A stretch of DNA of 33,729 nucleotides. Source: JAXDJJ01 sp034665745 (lineage in GTDB: Bacteria > Actinomycetota > CADDZG01 > WHSQ01). The notes beneath the pieces are model-generated. The model was not told where the DNA came from and did no database searches. It was given only the letters and a program-made list of their open reading frames with translations. Location: positions 1-33,729 of the forward strand of contig JAXDJJ010000003.1 of assembly GCA_034665745.1 (NCBI GenBank), given 5' to 3'. Every line of letters begins with the position of its first letter. Positions within the stretch are counted from its first letter, which is position 1. The position numbers and the translations under genes are program-made. Below, piece by piece: positions 25,696 through 32,722 of this stretch.

Positions 25696-25767
25696 GGCGG
25701 CGTAGCTCAGGGGCAGAGCAAGCGGCTCATAATCGCTGAGTCGGTGGTTCGAGTCCACCCGCCGCTA
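25696..25767 (+). tRNA. tRNA-Met (anticodon CAT, elongator type)
   Basis: The acceptor GGCGGCG (25696-25702) pairs with CGCCGCT (25760-25766), with a terminal G:U pair; the discriminator is A25767, followed by CAAG, so CCA is not fully encoded. The anticodon stem AGCGG/TCGCT with loop CTCATAA gives CAT. The stem lacks the three G:C pairs of initiator tRNA, so it is elongator Met. A tRNA-Ile with lysidine (also CAT) cannot be excluded by eye. Confidence 0.9.
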
Positions 25768-25827
25768 CAAGATCAACGGGCTAAACCCGCGCCCTTCTCC
25801 GGCCGACATATATGGGGGAGGTACAAC

Positions 25828-26154
25828 GTGGCTATCCGATTCTGCTCTGCATGCCAGACCGACGTCGAAGACGTAGGTGGCTTCTGCTTGCTGGGTCACT
25901 CCCTGCGGGAAGTGGCCCCCGTGGACTCTCTTCAGGCCCTAAGGGACGAGGTGAACCAGGCGTTCGAGGAGGCCCGTGTCAAGGTCGCCCACGGCCTGGT
26001 AGGAGCGCCCCCCCCTCCGCCCCCACCTGCCGTGAGCGCAGCTCGGGTTGAGGTGGGCGAGAGTTCCGACTCAGATCCGATCGTGGATTTCGCCCCTGCC
26101 CCCCGCATGGACTGGGGTCCAGAGCGCCAGGGACTGCTGAAACGCCTTCACTAG
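25828..26154 (+). CDS. Small zinc-ribbon-like protein of unknown function
   Basis: A 108-residue protein beginning MAIRFCSACQTDVED. C6 and C9, with a following Cys and His (GGFCLLGHSL), could form a metal site like those of short zinc ribbons. The middle is helical (LRDEVNQAFEEARVKVAHGL), and the rest is proline-rich (a run of seven Pro) and probably disordered. The GTG at 25828 has GGGGGAGG (25814-25821) six bases before it. A longer frame starting at 25744 runs into the tRNA-Met and is rejected. It lies between tRNA-Met and rpmG. Function unknown. Confidence 0.75.
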   Translation: MAIRFCSACQTDVEDVGGFCLLGHSLREVAPVDSLQALRDEVNQAFEEARVKVAHGLVGAPPPPPPPAVSAARVEVGESSDSDPIVDFAPAPRMDWGPERQGLLKRLH

Positions 26155-26155
26155 T

Positions 26156-26161
26156 TATACT
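26156..26161 (+). promoter_or_regulatory. -10 box TATACT upstream of rpmG
   Basis: TATACT, preceded by GT, lies 39 nt before the rpmG ATG, directly after the stop of the small zinc-ribbon gene. It has the same GTTAT-CT form as the -10 elements of the tRNA genes. The -35 match is weak. Confidence 0.45.
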
Positions 26162-26199
26162 GGCGCCTCTTTTTCGGAACCCTCCCTGGAAGGTGAACC

Positions 26200-26361
26200 A
26201 TGGCTAGCGACCGCCGCGTCCACGTCACGCTCGAATGCAGCACGTGCAAGCGACGCAACTACATCACCGAGAAGAACCGGCATAACAGCCGGGACCGCAT
26301 GGAGATGAAGAAGTACTGCCGGTGGTGCTCTTCGCACACCGACCACAAAGAGACCCGCTAG
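26200..26361 (+). CDS. rpmG: 50S ribosomal protein L33 (zinc-binding form)
   Basis: A 53-residue ribosomal protein (MASDRRVHVTLECSTCKRR...). It has CSTC near the start and CRWC near the end, the four cysteines of the zinc-binding (C+) form of L33. The motif NYITEKNRHNSRDRMEMKKY is the family core. In many bacteria rpmG is followed by secE and nusG; here the next gene lies on the opposite strand and is unrelated. The rpmG stop shares three bases with the stop of the convergent AAA ATPase gene. Confidence 0.96.
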   Translation: MASDRRVHVTLECSTCKRRNYITEKNRHNSRDRMEMKKYCRWCSSHTDHKETR

Positions 26362-27857
26362 CCGGCGTCCTCGGTGTTGGTTCCGGTAAGGAACCGCTCG
26401 AGCTGGCTGTCCAGGATCGACCCCTCGGCGATGCCTTTCATCAGCACGTAAGGCTGGAGCAACGGGTTCATGAAGCGGAAGCGGTAGCGGTGCTCGCTGC
26501 CTCGCCTCTGAAGTGCCGGCCCCCTGCTGGTTTCGGAGAGGGCGTGGAGGTGCCTCGAGAACGACGGGATCGGGTACGGCCGAGCCATGACCTCGCTCAA
26601 GGGCTCCACTACATCCGCGGCTGAGAAGAAACCTTGCTGGTCGCTGGGTGCGAGCGCACAGGCAAGGAGCACCTGCGGATAGATCGTGTCTCGCTTACTC
26701 GTCGTCGCGACACCGTAGGCGTTCAGCACGGTTTCCTGGGTCCGGTAGCTGAGTTTCGTTATCGCGCTGGAGACATGCTGGGCCGTGATCTCGCGTTCGG
26801 CCTCATCGATCGCAGCTCGGGCCGCCGATTGCGTGATCAGGTGAGTGAAGTGCGGAAGTCCCTTGGAGATATTGACGATGGTGGCAAGTGCATCGTGCTC
26901 GATCTTCATGTCGAGTATCTCTAGGCCACGCTCGACGATGTCTGCGAGCTCTTCTGGCGACATCCGAGGCATGTGGATCTGTGCGAGAGCGCGCTCGATC
27001 GATCCGTGTTCGCTGAGGAGCTCCTCGAGATTGTCGCCTACCCCGACAAGAACGATCGTTGCAGAGACAGATTCGTCCGACAGGATCTTGATGGTCTCCG
27101 CGAACGACGCTGTCGACTGAGGGTCCTTCAAGCGTTCGAACTCGTCGATGAAGACGATGCAGTCGAGCGCGTTGGAGACCATGCGAAGCAGCTTGCGAAC
27201 ATCGTTGGCCCGCATCTGGGTGACATCTGACATCTCGTTCTCAGCCGCTTCGACAGCCGAACGCAGCGGATCCGCGCGATCGTCTGCTCGCAGCGCCGCC
27301 AGGACATGGATCTCGTCGATCACTTTGCGCCAGACGCTGTCGAACGTGTCGGTGGCGTCGCAGTTGACCCGTACAACGATCTTGTTCTCCAGCGCGGCGA
27401 AGACGGATGTCATGATCGTGGCGAGAGACGTCTTGCCGACGCCCCGTTCACCGAACACAGCCGCGTGCTGCCCTCGTTCGAACCCCACGTTGATGAGGTC
27501 TTCCATCTGCTGCTGGCGCCCTGCGAAGAGGTCTTGGCGATGGATGGGGGCGGCTGGACTGAACACTTCGCCGACGTGGATCCATCTCTCTCGGGGGACC
27601 GGCGCCTCGCGTTCGGTGTCCGTGCTCCGATCCCGTCCCGAAGATGTCCACCGCCCTACCGGAGCCCATCCGGTCTTGTGGGCTGCCTCGCGGGCTTGGG
27701 AATGGAGCTCATCGAGGGCGTCTGCTCGCGCAGACCGTTGTACCTGCGGGTCGACCAGCAGGGCGCGCCGTTTGCTCTCTCTGATGCGAGCGGTCCCAAA
27801 GGCTGCCAGAGACAGGCCGATGACGATGACCAGTCCGAGGATCAGCAGCGGGGTCAT
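26358..27857 (-). CDS. Membrane-anchored AAA ATPase (Orc1/Cdc6-like P-loop)
   Basis: A 499-residue protein. One N-terminal transmembrane segment (MTPLLILGLVIVIGLSLAAF) is followed by a cytoplasmic linker and an AAA domain. The Walker A is GERGVGKTS (about residues 136-144), the Walker B is CIVFIDEFE (about 232-240), and a sensor-1-like VLVGVGDN follows. The C-terminal part fits a winged-helix region seen in AAA_16/Orc1-like ATPases. The start is ATG 27857, which overlaps the DUF4012 stop as ATGA. It is the last gene of the Wzz/DUF4012 operon and convergent with rpmG. It may energise or regulate envelope polysaccharide assembly. This role is inferred only from its neighbours. Confidence 0.85.
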   Translation of the reverse strand: MTPLLILGLVIVIGLSLAAFGTARIRESKRRALLVDPQVQRSARADALDELHSQAREAAHKTGWAPVGRWTSSGRDRSTDTEREAPVPRERWIHVGEVFSPAAPIHRQDLFAGRQQQMEDLINVGFERGQHAAVFGERGVGKTSLATIMTSVFAALENKIVVRVNCDATDTFDSVWRKVIDEIHVLAALRADDRADPLRSAVEAAENEMSDVTQMRANDVRKLLRMVSNALDCIVFIDEFERLKDPQSTASFAETIKILSDESVSATIVLVGVGDNLEELLSEHGSIERALAQIHMPRMSPEELADIVERGLEILDMKIEHDALATIVNISKGLPHFTHLITQSAARAAIDEAEREITAQHVSSAITKLSYRTQETVLNAYGVATTSKRDTIYPQVLLACALAPSDQQGFFSAADVVEPLSEVMARPYPIPSFSRHLHALSETSRGPALQRRGSEHRYRFRFMNPLLQPYVLMKGIAEGSILDSQLERFLTGTNTEDAG

Positions 27858-29872
27858 AGCGGCAAGACCTCGGTCCACAGCCATACCTGCTGATCGAGGT
27901 CACCCTCGAAACGGATCGCTCCTCCGCTGGTTGGCGTGCTTCCCGGCACCTTGGGCAGTACGTGGAACCCGACCGGCGGCCTGATCGTCACCACGTAGTG
28001 GTCGGGGCGCACGGTTGCTTGCGGGAAAAGGTTCAGACCGAAGTCCCCCCCTCTCAAGAGGTTGGTCGCGTCGGGTACCCGGTAGGTCACTCGAACCGTG
28101 GCCTCCTGCTTGGGGCCGATCACTAGCCGGTGGCTAACGACGGGGAAAGAGGGTGTCGCGGCCGATGTGAAGCGATCGGGCGTCGACTCGATGCTGCTGA
28201 ATACGGGCCGCACGTTCTTGCCGCGGATCGTCATCTGCTCGAACACTGCGCCTTCGGGCAGCAGCACTCCGAGAGCCATTTCGTTGATGCCCCGGTTGTC
28301 ACCTTGCCAGCCGAGCCCCTCTGCCATCTGCTTGGGCGCCCGATTCTCCAGGAGTATCTTCGTCGAGACTTCCGCATAGTTGTCGCGCGTGATGTCGATG
28401 GTCGTGTCGAATTCGCGATGCAGGAAGTAGTCGATCTTGTTGCGGGCCAGGTTGTTGTGGAAGATGAATTGAACATCCGGCCCCGCGCTTATCACGCTTC
28501 CGTCCATCCCGAACTCGCGCAGAGCGGTCTGCTCATCCGGAATTGTCGAGTAGATCTTCAGATGCTTGCTGCGTCCGCCCCTGCCGAACGCGTCGGCCAG
28601 CTTCGGCGCGTCGACAGCGCCCGAGCCCAGCTTGCCGTAGAAGTCTTTGATCAGGGTTTCGAGGAAGCGGGTGTGGGTCTGGGGATCGTTGCCGAAGCGG
28701 ATGTAGGAATCTCGGAGGATGAGAGGCACGGCATTCGCCGGCGTGACCTCTTCCTCGATCCCGGCGCCCTTTAGGGGCCCCGTAGCTTCGGTCAGGTATC
28801 CCAGAGCGGTCGGGTCGACCGCGAGTACTCCACTAAGCGAGTCGCCCGTAGCGCGTTCGTAGACGCGCAGGAAACGCTCGCTGACACTCTCGAACGACGG
28901 GGAGAGGTTGATCTGGTGAACCTCGTCGGAACCGAGGGCATCGAGCAATGCCTGCAACCGGTTCGGCAGTCCGCCCCCTCCTTGTTCGGCTCGTTGCTCG
29001 ATCAGGTCCCACAGTCCGACATGGACCAACTTGGCGCGCCCGCCGCTGGTCTCGAGGATCCCGTATAGCCCGATGAATCCGCCGGTGGCGCGTGCTTCGC
29101 TGGGGGACTGGAACGCCACGAGGTACCGGCGAGGCCCCTGGCGTCCCATCATGTCGGGGAGGACCTTCAGGAGCGTGTCGGCTCTGTCGATCACATCCAG
29201 GACGGCGTCGACCTGGAGGTTCGCGGTTTTCAGGGCCTCGCCCACCGGTGCGATGTTGGCGGGAGGCAGGGCGGCCAGGATCTTGTCGGCCTCCTTGAAG
29301 GATGTGCCGGCCTTGTTCAGATAGTCGAGGCTGTCGTCGATGCTCCGGAAATCGACACGTCCGTTGCGGTAGATGTTCTTGGCGAGCCGCGCCTTGCTGG
29401 TGGCTCCCAGAGCTCGGGCAGCATCGATAGCGGTTGTGCCCCCTTCGACGATCGCCTGGCCGACATCCGGTAGCTGGGACAGGATCTGGGCATCGTTGCC
29501 AACGATCGGTAGCCACGTTCCTAGCAACAGGCTGGGCCTGGCAGCGAACCTATGAGCCTCATCGGCTTGCGTCCCGGCATCGATGAACGCTTGCTCGGCT
29601 CGGACCAGGTCACCGTCAACGATGGCGGCTTGCCCCTCCCGCATCGATGTCGACATCTTTTGCAACGAGCTGCGAAGTCCTCTGATCGTGTAGAGCGCAT
29701 CCGCGGCAAAGAGGGCAACCATGATGGCGAGAACGGAGACGATGACCACCGTCCGAGAACTGAAGCGGCGCTTCCTTTTGTAGATGTTGCGGAGGTAAGC
29801 CTGGACTTCTTCGCTGTCCTCATCGCGCTGGTCTTCGCGCTCCGGAGTCGGGTTCTCGCGGGCGTGCTGCAT
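27854..29872 (-). CDS. DUF4012 domain membrane protein
   Basis: A 672-residue protein with one N-terminal transmembrane helix (SSRTVVIVSVLAIMVALFA, about residues 38-57) preceded by a basic, charged cytoplasmic tail. The large outside part holds the DUF4012 domain with its signature QSPSEARATGGFIG near residue 263. DUF4012 proteins are often encoded in actinobacterial exopolysaccharide loci, but no biochemical role is established to my knowledge. The ATG at 29872 is 5 nt after the stop of the Wzz-kinase gene; its stop forms an ATGA overlap with the AAA gene. A helical region (about 70-250) may form a coiled coil. Confidence 0.9.
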   Translation of the reverse strand: MQHARENPTPEREDQRDEDSEEVQAYLRNIYKRKRRFSSRTVVIVSVLAIMVALFAADALYTIRGLRSSLQKMSTSMREGQAAIVDGDLVRAEQAFIDAGTQADEAHRFAARPSLLLGTWLPIVGNDAQILSQLPDVGQAIVEGGTTAIDAARALGATSKARLAKNIYRNGRVDFRSIDDSLDYLNKAGTSFKEADKILAALPPANIAPVGEALKTANLQVDAVLDVIDRADTLLKVLPDMMGRQGPRRYLVAFQSPSEARATGGFIGLYGILETSGGRAKLVHVGLWDLIEQRAEQGGGGLPNRLQALLDALGSDEVHQINLSPSFESVSERFLRVYERATGDSLSGVLAVDPTALGYLTEATGPLKGAGIEEEVTPANAVPLILRDSYIRFGNDPQTHTRFLETLIKDFYGKLGSGAVDAPKLADAFGRGGRSKHLKIYSTIPDEQTALREFGMDGSVISAGPDVQFIFHNNLARNKIDYFLHREFDTTIDITRDNYAEVSTKILLENRAPKQMAEGLGWQGDNRGINEMALGVLLPEGAVFEQMTIRGKNVRPVFSSIESTPDRFTSAATPSFPVVSHRLVIGPKQEATVRVTYRVPDATNLLRGGDFGLNLFPQATVRPDHYVVTIRPPVGFHVLPKVPGSTPTSGGAIRFEGDLDQQVWLWTEVLPL

Positions 29873-29877
29873 GCGCT

Positions 29878-31518
29878 CTATCGAACGCTCGGTCGTTGCT
29901 CGCTGTCGGCGAGGGGCCGGGGATCTGGTTCGACATGCCCGTGGTTCGAATCGTCGGTGGCACTGGCGTAATAGTTCGAGTAGCGGTAAGGCTCGTAGTA
30001 GTAGGGCGTCGAGGTCGGGTCGAACGCGTTGAGCACGCAGCCAAGCACCTGTGCACCGACGCGCTCGATCTGCTCTTTGGCGTGGATCGCCGCGGACCGA
30101 CCGGTTGATGCTGCATCCACGATCAGGATCGCGTTCCGAAGGTGCGAGGCGATGATCACTGCGTCGGCAACAGGGAGGACCGGAGGCGAGTCGAACAGCA
30201 CGATGTCGAAACTCTCCTCGAGGGTCTTGACCAGCTCCGGCAGGCGTGGCGACGTCAAAAGCTCGGCCGGGTTGGAAGGGATCCGGCCGGAGGTGATGAG
30301 GCTCAGATTGGGGATATCCGGATGTTCGAGGACGATGTGCTCGATCTGGTCCTCTTCTCCAAGGAGCCAGGTGCTCAGGCCAACGTCGCTCTCGGCGTGG
30401 AAGTACTTCTCGAGCTGGGGCCGCCGGAGGTCGCCGGAGATCAGCACGACCCTCAGCCCTACCTGCGAGATAGCGATCCCGAGGTTTGCCACGGTCGAGG
30501 TCTTGCCCTCATGGGCCGACGGGCTGGTCACGAGGAAGCTCTGGATGTCCCTCTGCGACGCCAGGAACTGCACCCCCGTACGGAGGTTCCTGTAGGCCTC
30601 GCTGACGATCCCACTCGGGTCCACCGAGATCGACAACTCGGTCCCACGCTTGTGCTGGAACTTTGGAACGGTGGCGAGCACCGGCGCCTCGAGGGACCGC
30701 TCGACGTCCGGACGGCCGCGGAAGCGGTCGTCCAGTCGTTCCTGGAGGAATGCGATCCCCGTGCCCAGGATCAATCCTGCGAGGAGACCGAGGATCGCGT
30801 TGGAGGTGTGGTTCGGAGACGAAGGGGACCCGGGTGTGGTTGCTGGCCGGGTGATCTCGCCAACCTTCGCCTCGAAGGTGGTTGCGAGGTCGTTGAGGTC
30901 TTGCCTCAGGATCTGGATATTGGAGGTCACGAACGCACGCCGGCTCTCGAGCGCTGGGATCTTGCTGAGCCCCGCTTGCCCTTGCCGTTGCGCTAGGGCG
31001 ATCTTCTCCGTCAACCTCGTAAACGTCTCTCGTTCCTGGGCGATCCTGTCCTCGAATACGCGTCGCTTGGCGTCTTGAGTAGCCCGGTTCTGCTGTTCGC
31101 GGAAACCGATGTAGTCATCGGCGAAGTAGTTGGCGACATCGCGGGCAAGGAGGGGGTCTGCCGAGGTATAGGTGATGAGGATCGATTCCGATGTCGGGCT
31201 CTCGGGCTCGGCCGAAAGTCCGCCCAGCAGGTCAAGGGGTTCGACGGAGAGCCCAAGGTCCTCGACCACGAGCGAAGCGACCGCTACCGATGCGATCGTG
31301 TTGGATTCGTTCTCGGCATCGGTGAAATAGGTGGCGTCCACATTCGGGTTGAGCTGAAGCTTGGCTTGTGCGACGAAGAGGGGCGTCTGGCGAGAAGACA
31401 TCGTCAGTGCGAGGGCGACACCAAGTACGGTCGTCAGCGCGATGGTCCATTTGCGCGCCTTGATGACCGCGATGTATTCGCGAAGTTCGCTCGCGTTCTC
31501 GTTCTGGAACTGCATCAT
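29878..31518 (-). CDS. Wzz-type polysaccharide co-polymerase fused to a bacterial tyrosine kinase
   Basis: A 546-residue fusion. The N-terminal Wzz domain has two transmembrane helices (about 24-42 and 240-260). The cytoplasmic P-loop kinase domain of the CpsD/CapB/Wzc BY-kinase type has a Walker A SPSAHEGKTST (about residue 336), a Walker A' LISGDLRRP (about 360) and a Walker B IVLFDSPP (about 442). The C-terminus has a Tyr cluster YYYEPYRYSNYY, the usual autophosphorylation region. The family controls capsule/exopolysaccharide chain length through kinase cycling. The usual first Asp of Walker A' is Ser here. ATG 31518 or ATG 31515 may start it. It is the first gene of the operon and divergent from the nucleotidyltransferase gene. 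Confidence 0.93.
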   Translation of the reverse strand: MMQFQNENASELREYIAVIKARKWTIALTTVLGVALALTMSSRQTPLFVAQAKLQLNPNVDATYFTDAENESNTIASVAVASLVVEDLGLSVEPLDLLGGLSAEPESPTSESILITYTSADPLLARDVANYFADDYIGFREQQNRATQDAKRRVFEDRIAQERETFTRLTEKIALAQRQGQAGLSKIPALESRRAFVTSNIQILRQDLNDLATTFEAKVGEITRPATTPGSPSSPNHTSNAILGLLAGLILGTGIAFLQERLDDRFRGRPDVERSLEAPVLATVPKFQHKRGTELSISVDPSGIVSEAYRNLRTGVQFLASQRDIQSFLVTSPSAHEGKTSTVANLGIAISQVGLRVVLISGDLRRPQLEKYFHAESDVGLSTWLLGEEDQIEHIVLEHPDIPNLSLITSGRIPSNPAELLTSPRLPELVKTLEESFDIVLFDSPPVLPVADAVIIASHLRNAILIVDAASTGRSAAIHAKEQIERVGAQVLGCVLNAFDPTSTPYYYEPYRYSNYYASATDDSNHGHVEPDPRPLADSEQRPSVR

Positions 31519-31550
31519 CTGTGGAAAGCCCCCCCGGGTCCCAATTGACC

Positions 31551-31578
31551 TGCTAATTATGGCCGAACAACTGCTAAT
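31551..31578. repeat. Two TGCTAAT copies 21 nt apart in the divergent promoter region
   Basis: TGCTAAT occurs at 31551-31557 and 31572-31578, so the copies sit on the same helix face. A related ACTAATC lies at 31618-31624. This AT-rich spot is the only one between the two divergent gene sets, so it may bind a regulator. A -10-like CATAAT (- strand, 31556-31561) overlaps the first copy. Confidence 0.35.
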
Positions 31579-31665
31579 CGCCTACTAGATAATTCAACTT
31601 AGAGGTTGTTTGAGGGTACTAATCGGGGCATTTCGGTCCCGAGAAGCAGGTCGAGCATACATGGG

Positions 31666-31688
31666 GGCCCCCTCGGGGGCCTTCCTCC
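31666..31688 (+). promoter_or_regulatory. GC-rich hairpin in the leader of the nucleotidyltransferase gene
   Basis: GGCCCC (31666-31671) and GGGGCC (31676-31681) form a 6-bp stem around CTCG, followed by TTCCTCC. A second stem TCGGG/CCCGA lies at 31623-31642. These suggest a structured 5' leader, possibly an attenuator or terminator, upstream of the GTG at 31739. The T-run is poor. Confidence 0.4.
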
Positions 31689-31738
31689 TAGTTCTAAGGT
31701 CGGTTGACCCTCTAGGCGCTTGCCTTCACCATCGAGAG

Positions 31739-32719
31739 GTGACTAACCCTGGATCGGCTCTCGGCGACGACCGGCCCGGGCGGCGCGTGGCCGATGTCGG
31801 TCGCCGGCTGCGCCTCGATGCGGCCACGGCCGAGGTCGTCGGTCGTCTCGCGGCGGCCGAGGTCGAAACGCTCCTTCTCAAGGGTCCATCGGTCGCACGC
31901 TGGCTGTACCCCGACCCGGACGACCGTCCGTACGGGGATGTGGACCTCTTGGTGGGTCCGGGCGATGCCCCGGCCGCAGGGGGAGTCCTAGACGGCCTTG
32001 GATTCTCCCGAACCGCCCCCGATCTCTCGCGGAGCCGCCCTCGAGCAGCGGTCGAATGGCGCCGGGCACGGGATGGGGTCGAGATCGACTTGCACGAGAC
32101 GTTTCCGGGAGTGGAAGGAGACCTCTGGGCAGGTTTGTGGCCGAACCACGATCGACTGGAGGTGGGCGGCCGGGAGGTCATGGTTCCGTCGATCGCCGGA
32201 CGAGTGCTGCTGATCGGGCTCCATGCCGCCAACCATGGCGCTGCGGCCCGCCAGCCGATGGCGGACCTCGAACTTGCGTTGGCCACCATCGCGGAGCATC
32301 ACTGGGCCGCGGCCGCGACCCTGGCTCGTGACGTCAACGCGTTGGCCGCGTTTGCGGCGGGCCTCGGGTTGTGCCCGGATGGAGCCGCGCTGGTCGCGGC
32401 CCTTGGAGCCGAAACGGCCCCCTCGGTCCGCACCGCGGTGACGGTCGAGTCGCCCGCAGAGGCGGTTCGGGGCGTCGCGTTGGGGATCGACTGGCTGGTG
32501 ACGAGACCTGGATGGCGAGCGAAGCTCGCGTACATGGCGGAGAAAGTCTGGCCTCCGGCGGAGTGGATCGTCGAGCGGTACCCGCTTACTTCGGGAAGGC
32601 GGTTCGGGGTCGCCCGGGCGCGCGCCCGCCGGCTTGCGTGGCTTGCCGTTCACCTTCCCTCCGGAGCCCGCGCATGGTTGCGGGCGCGGCGCCGCACCCG
32701 TCGAGATGGTGAGGGCTAG
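31739..32719 (+). CDS. Uncharacterised nucleotidyltransferase-fold protein (PF14907-like)
   Basis: About 326 residues. The motif LLLKGPSVARWLYPDPDDRPYGDVDLLV holds the KG and DVD pattern of the NTP_transf_5 family of the polymerase-beta nucleotidyltransferase fold, where the DxD pair would bind metal. A second part with IDLHETFPG may supply a third acid. Members of this family occur with HprK-like and PqqD-like proteins in polysaccharide loci; their reaction is not established. The frame is open back to TTG 31610, but that stretch contains two hairpins, so I prefer the GTG at 31739 (MTNPGSALGDD). ATG 31661 is another option. The stop is 3 bases before the probable glycosyltransferase start. 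Confidence 0.8.
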   Translation: MTNPGSALGDDRPGRRVADVGRRLRLDAATAEVVGRLAAAEVETLLLKGPSVARWLYPDPDDRPYGDVDLLVGPGDAPAAGGVLDGLGFSRTAPDLSRSRPRAAVEWRRARDGVEIDLHETFPGVEGDLWAGLWPNHDRLEVGGREVMVPSIAGRVLLIGLHAANHGAAARQPMADLELALATIAEHHWAAAATLARDVNALAAFAAGLGLCPDGAALVAALGAETAPSVRTAVTVESPAEAVRGVALGIDWLVTRPGWRAKLAYMAEKVWPPAEWIVERYPLTSGRRFGVARARARRLAWLAVHLPSGARAWLRARRRTRRDGEG

Positions 32720-32722
32720 GCC

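Noticed and set aside
25744..25827. N-terminal extension of the zinc-ribbon protein into the tRNA-Met region
   Set aside because: The tRNA fold is complete there, and the GTG at 25828 has a strong ribosome-binding site.
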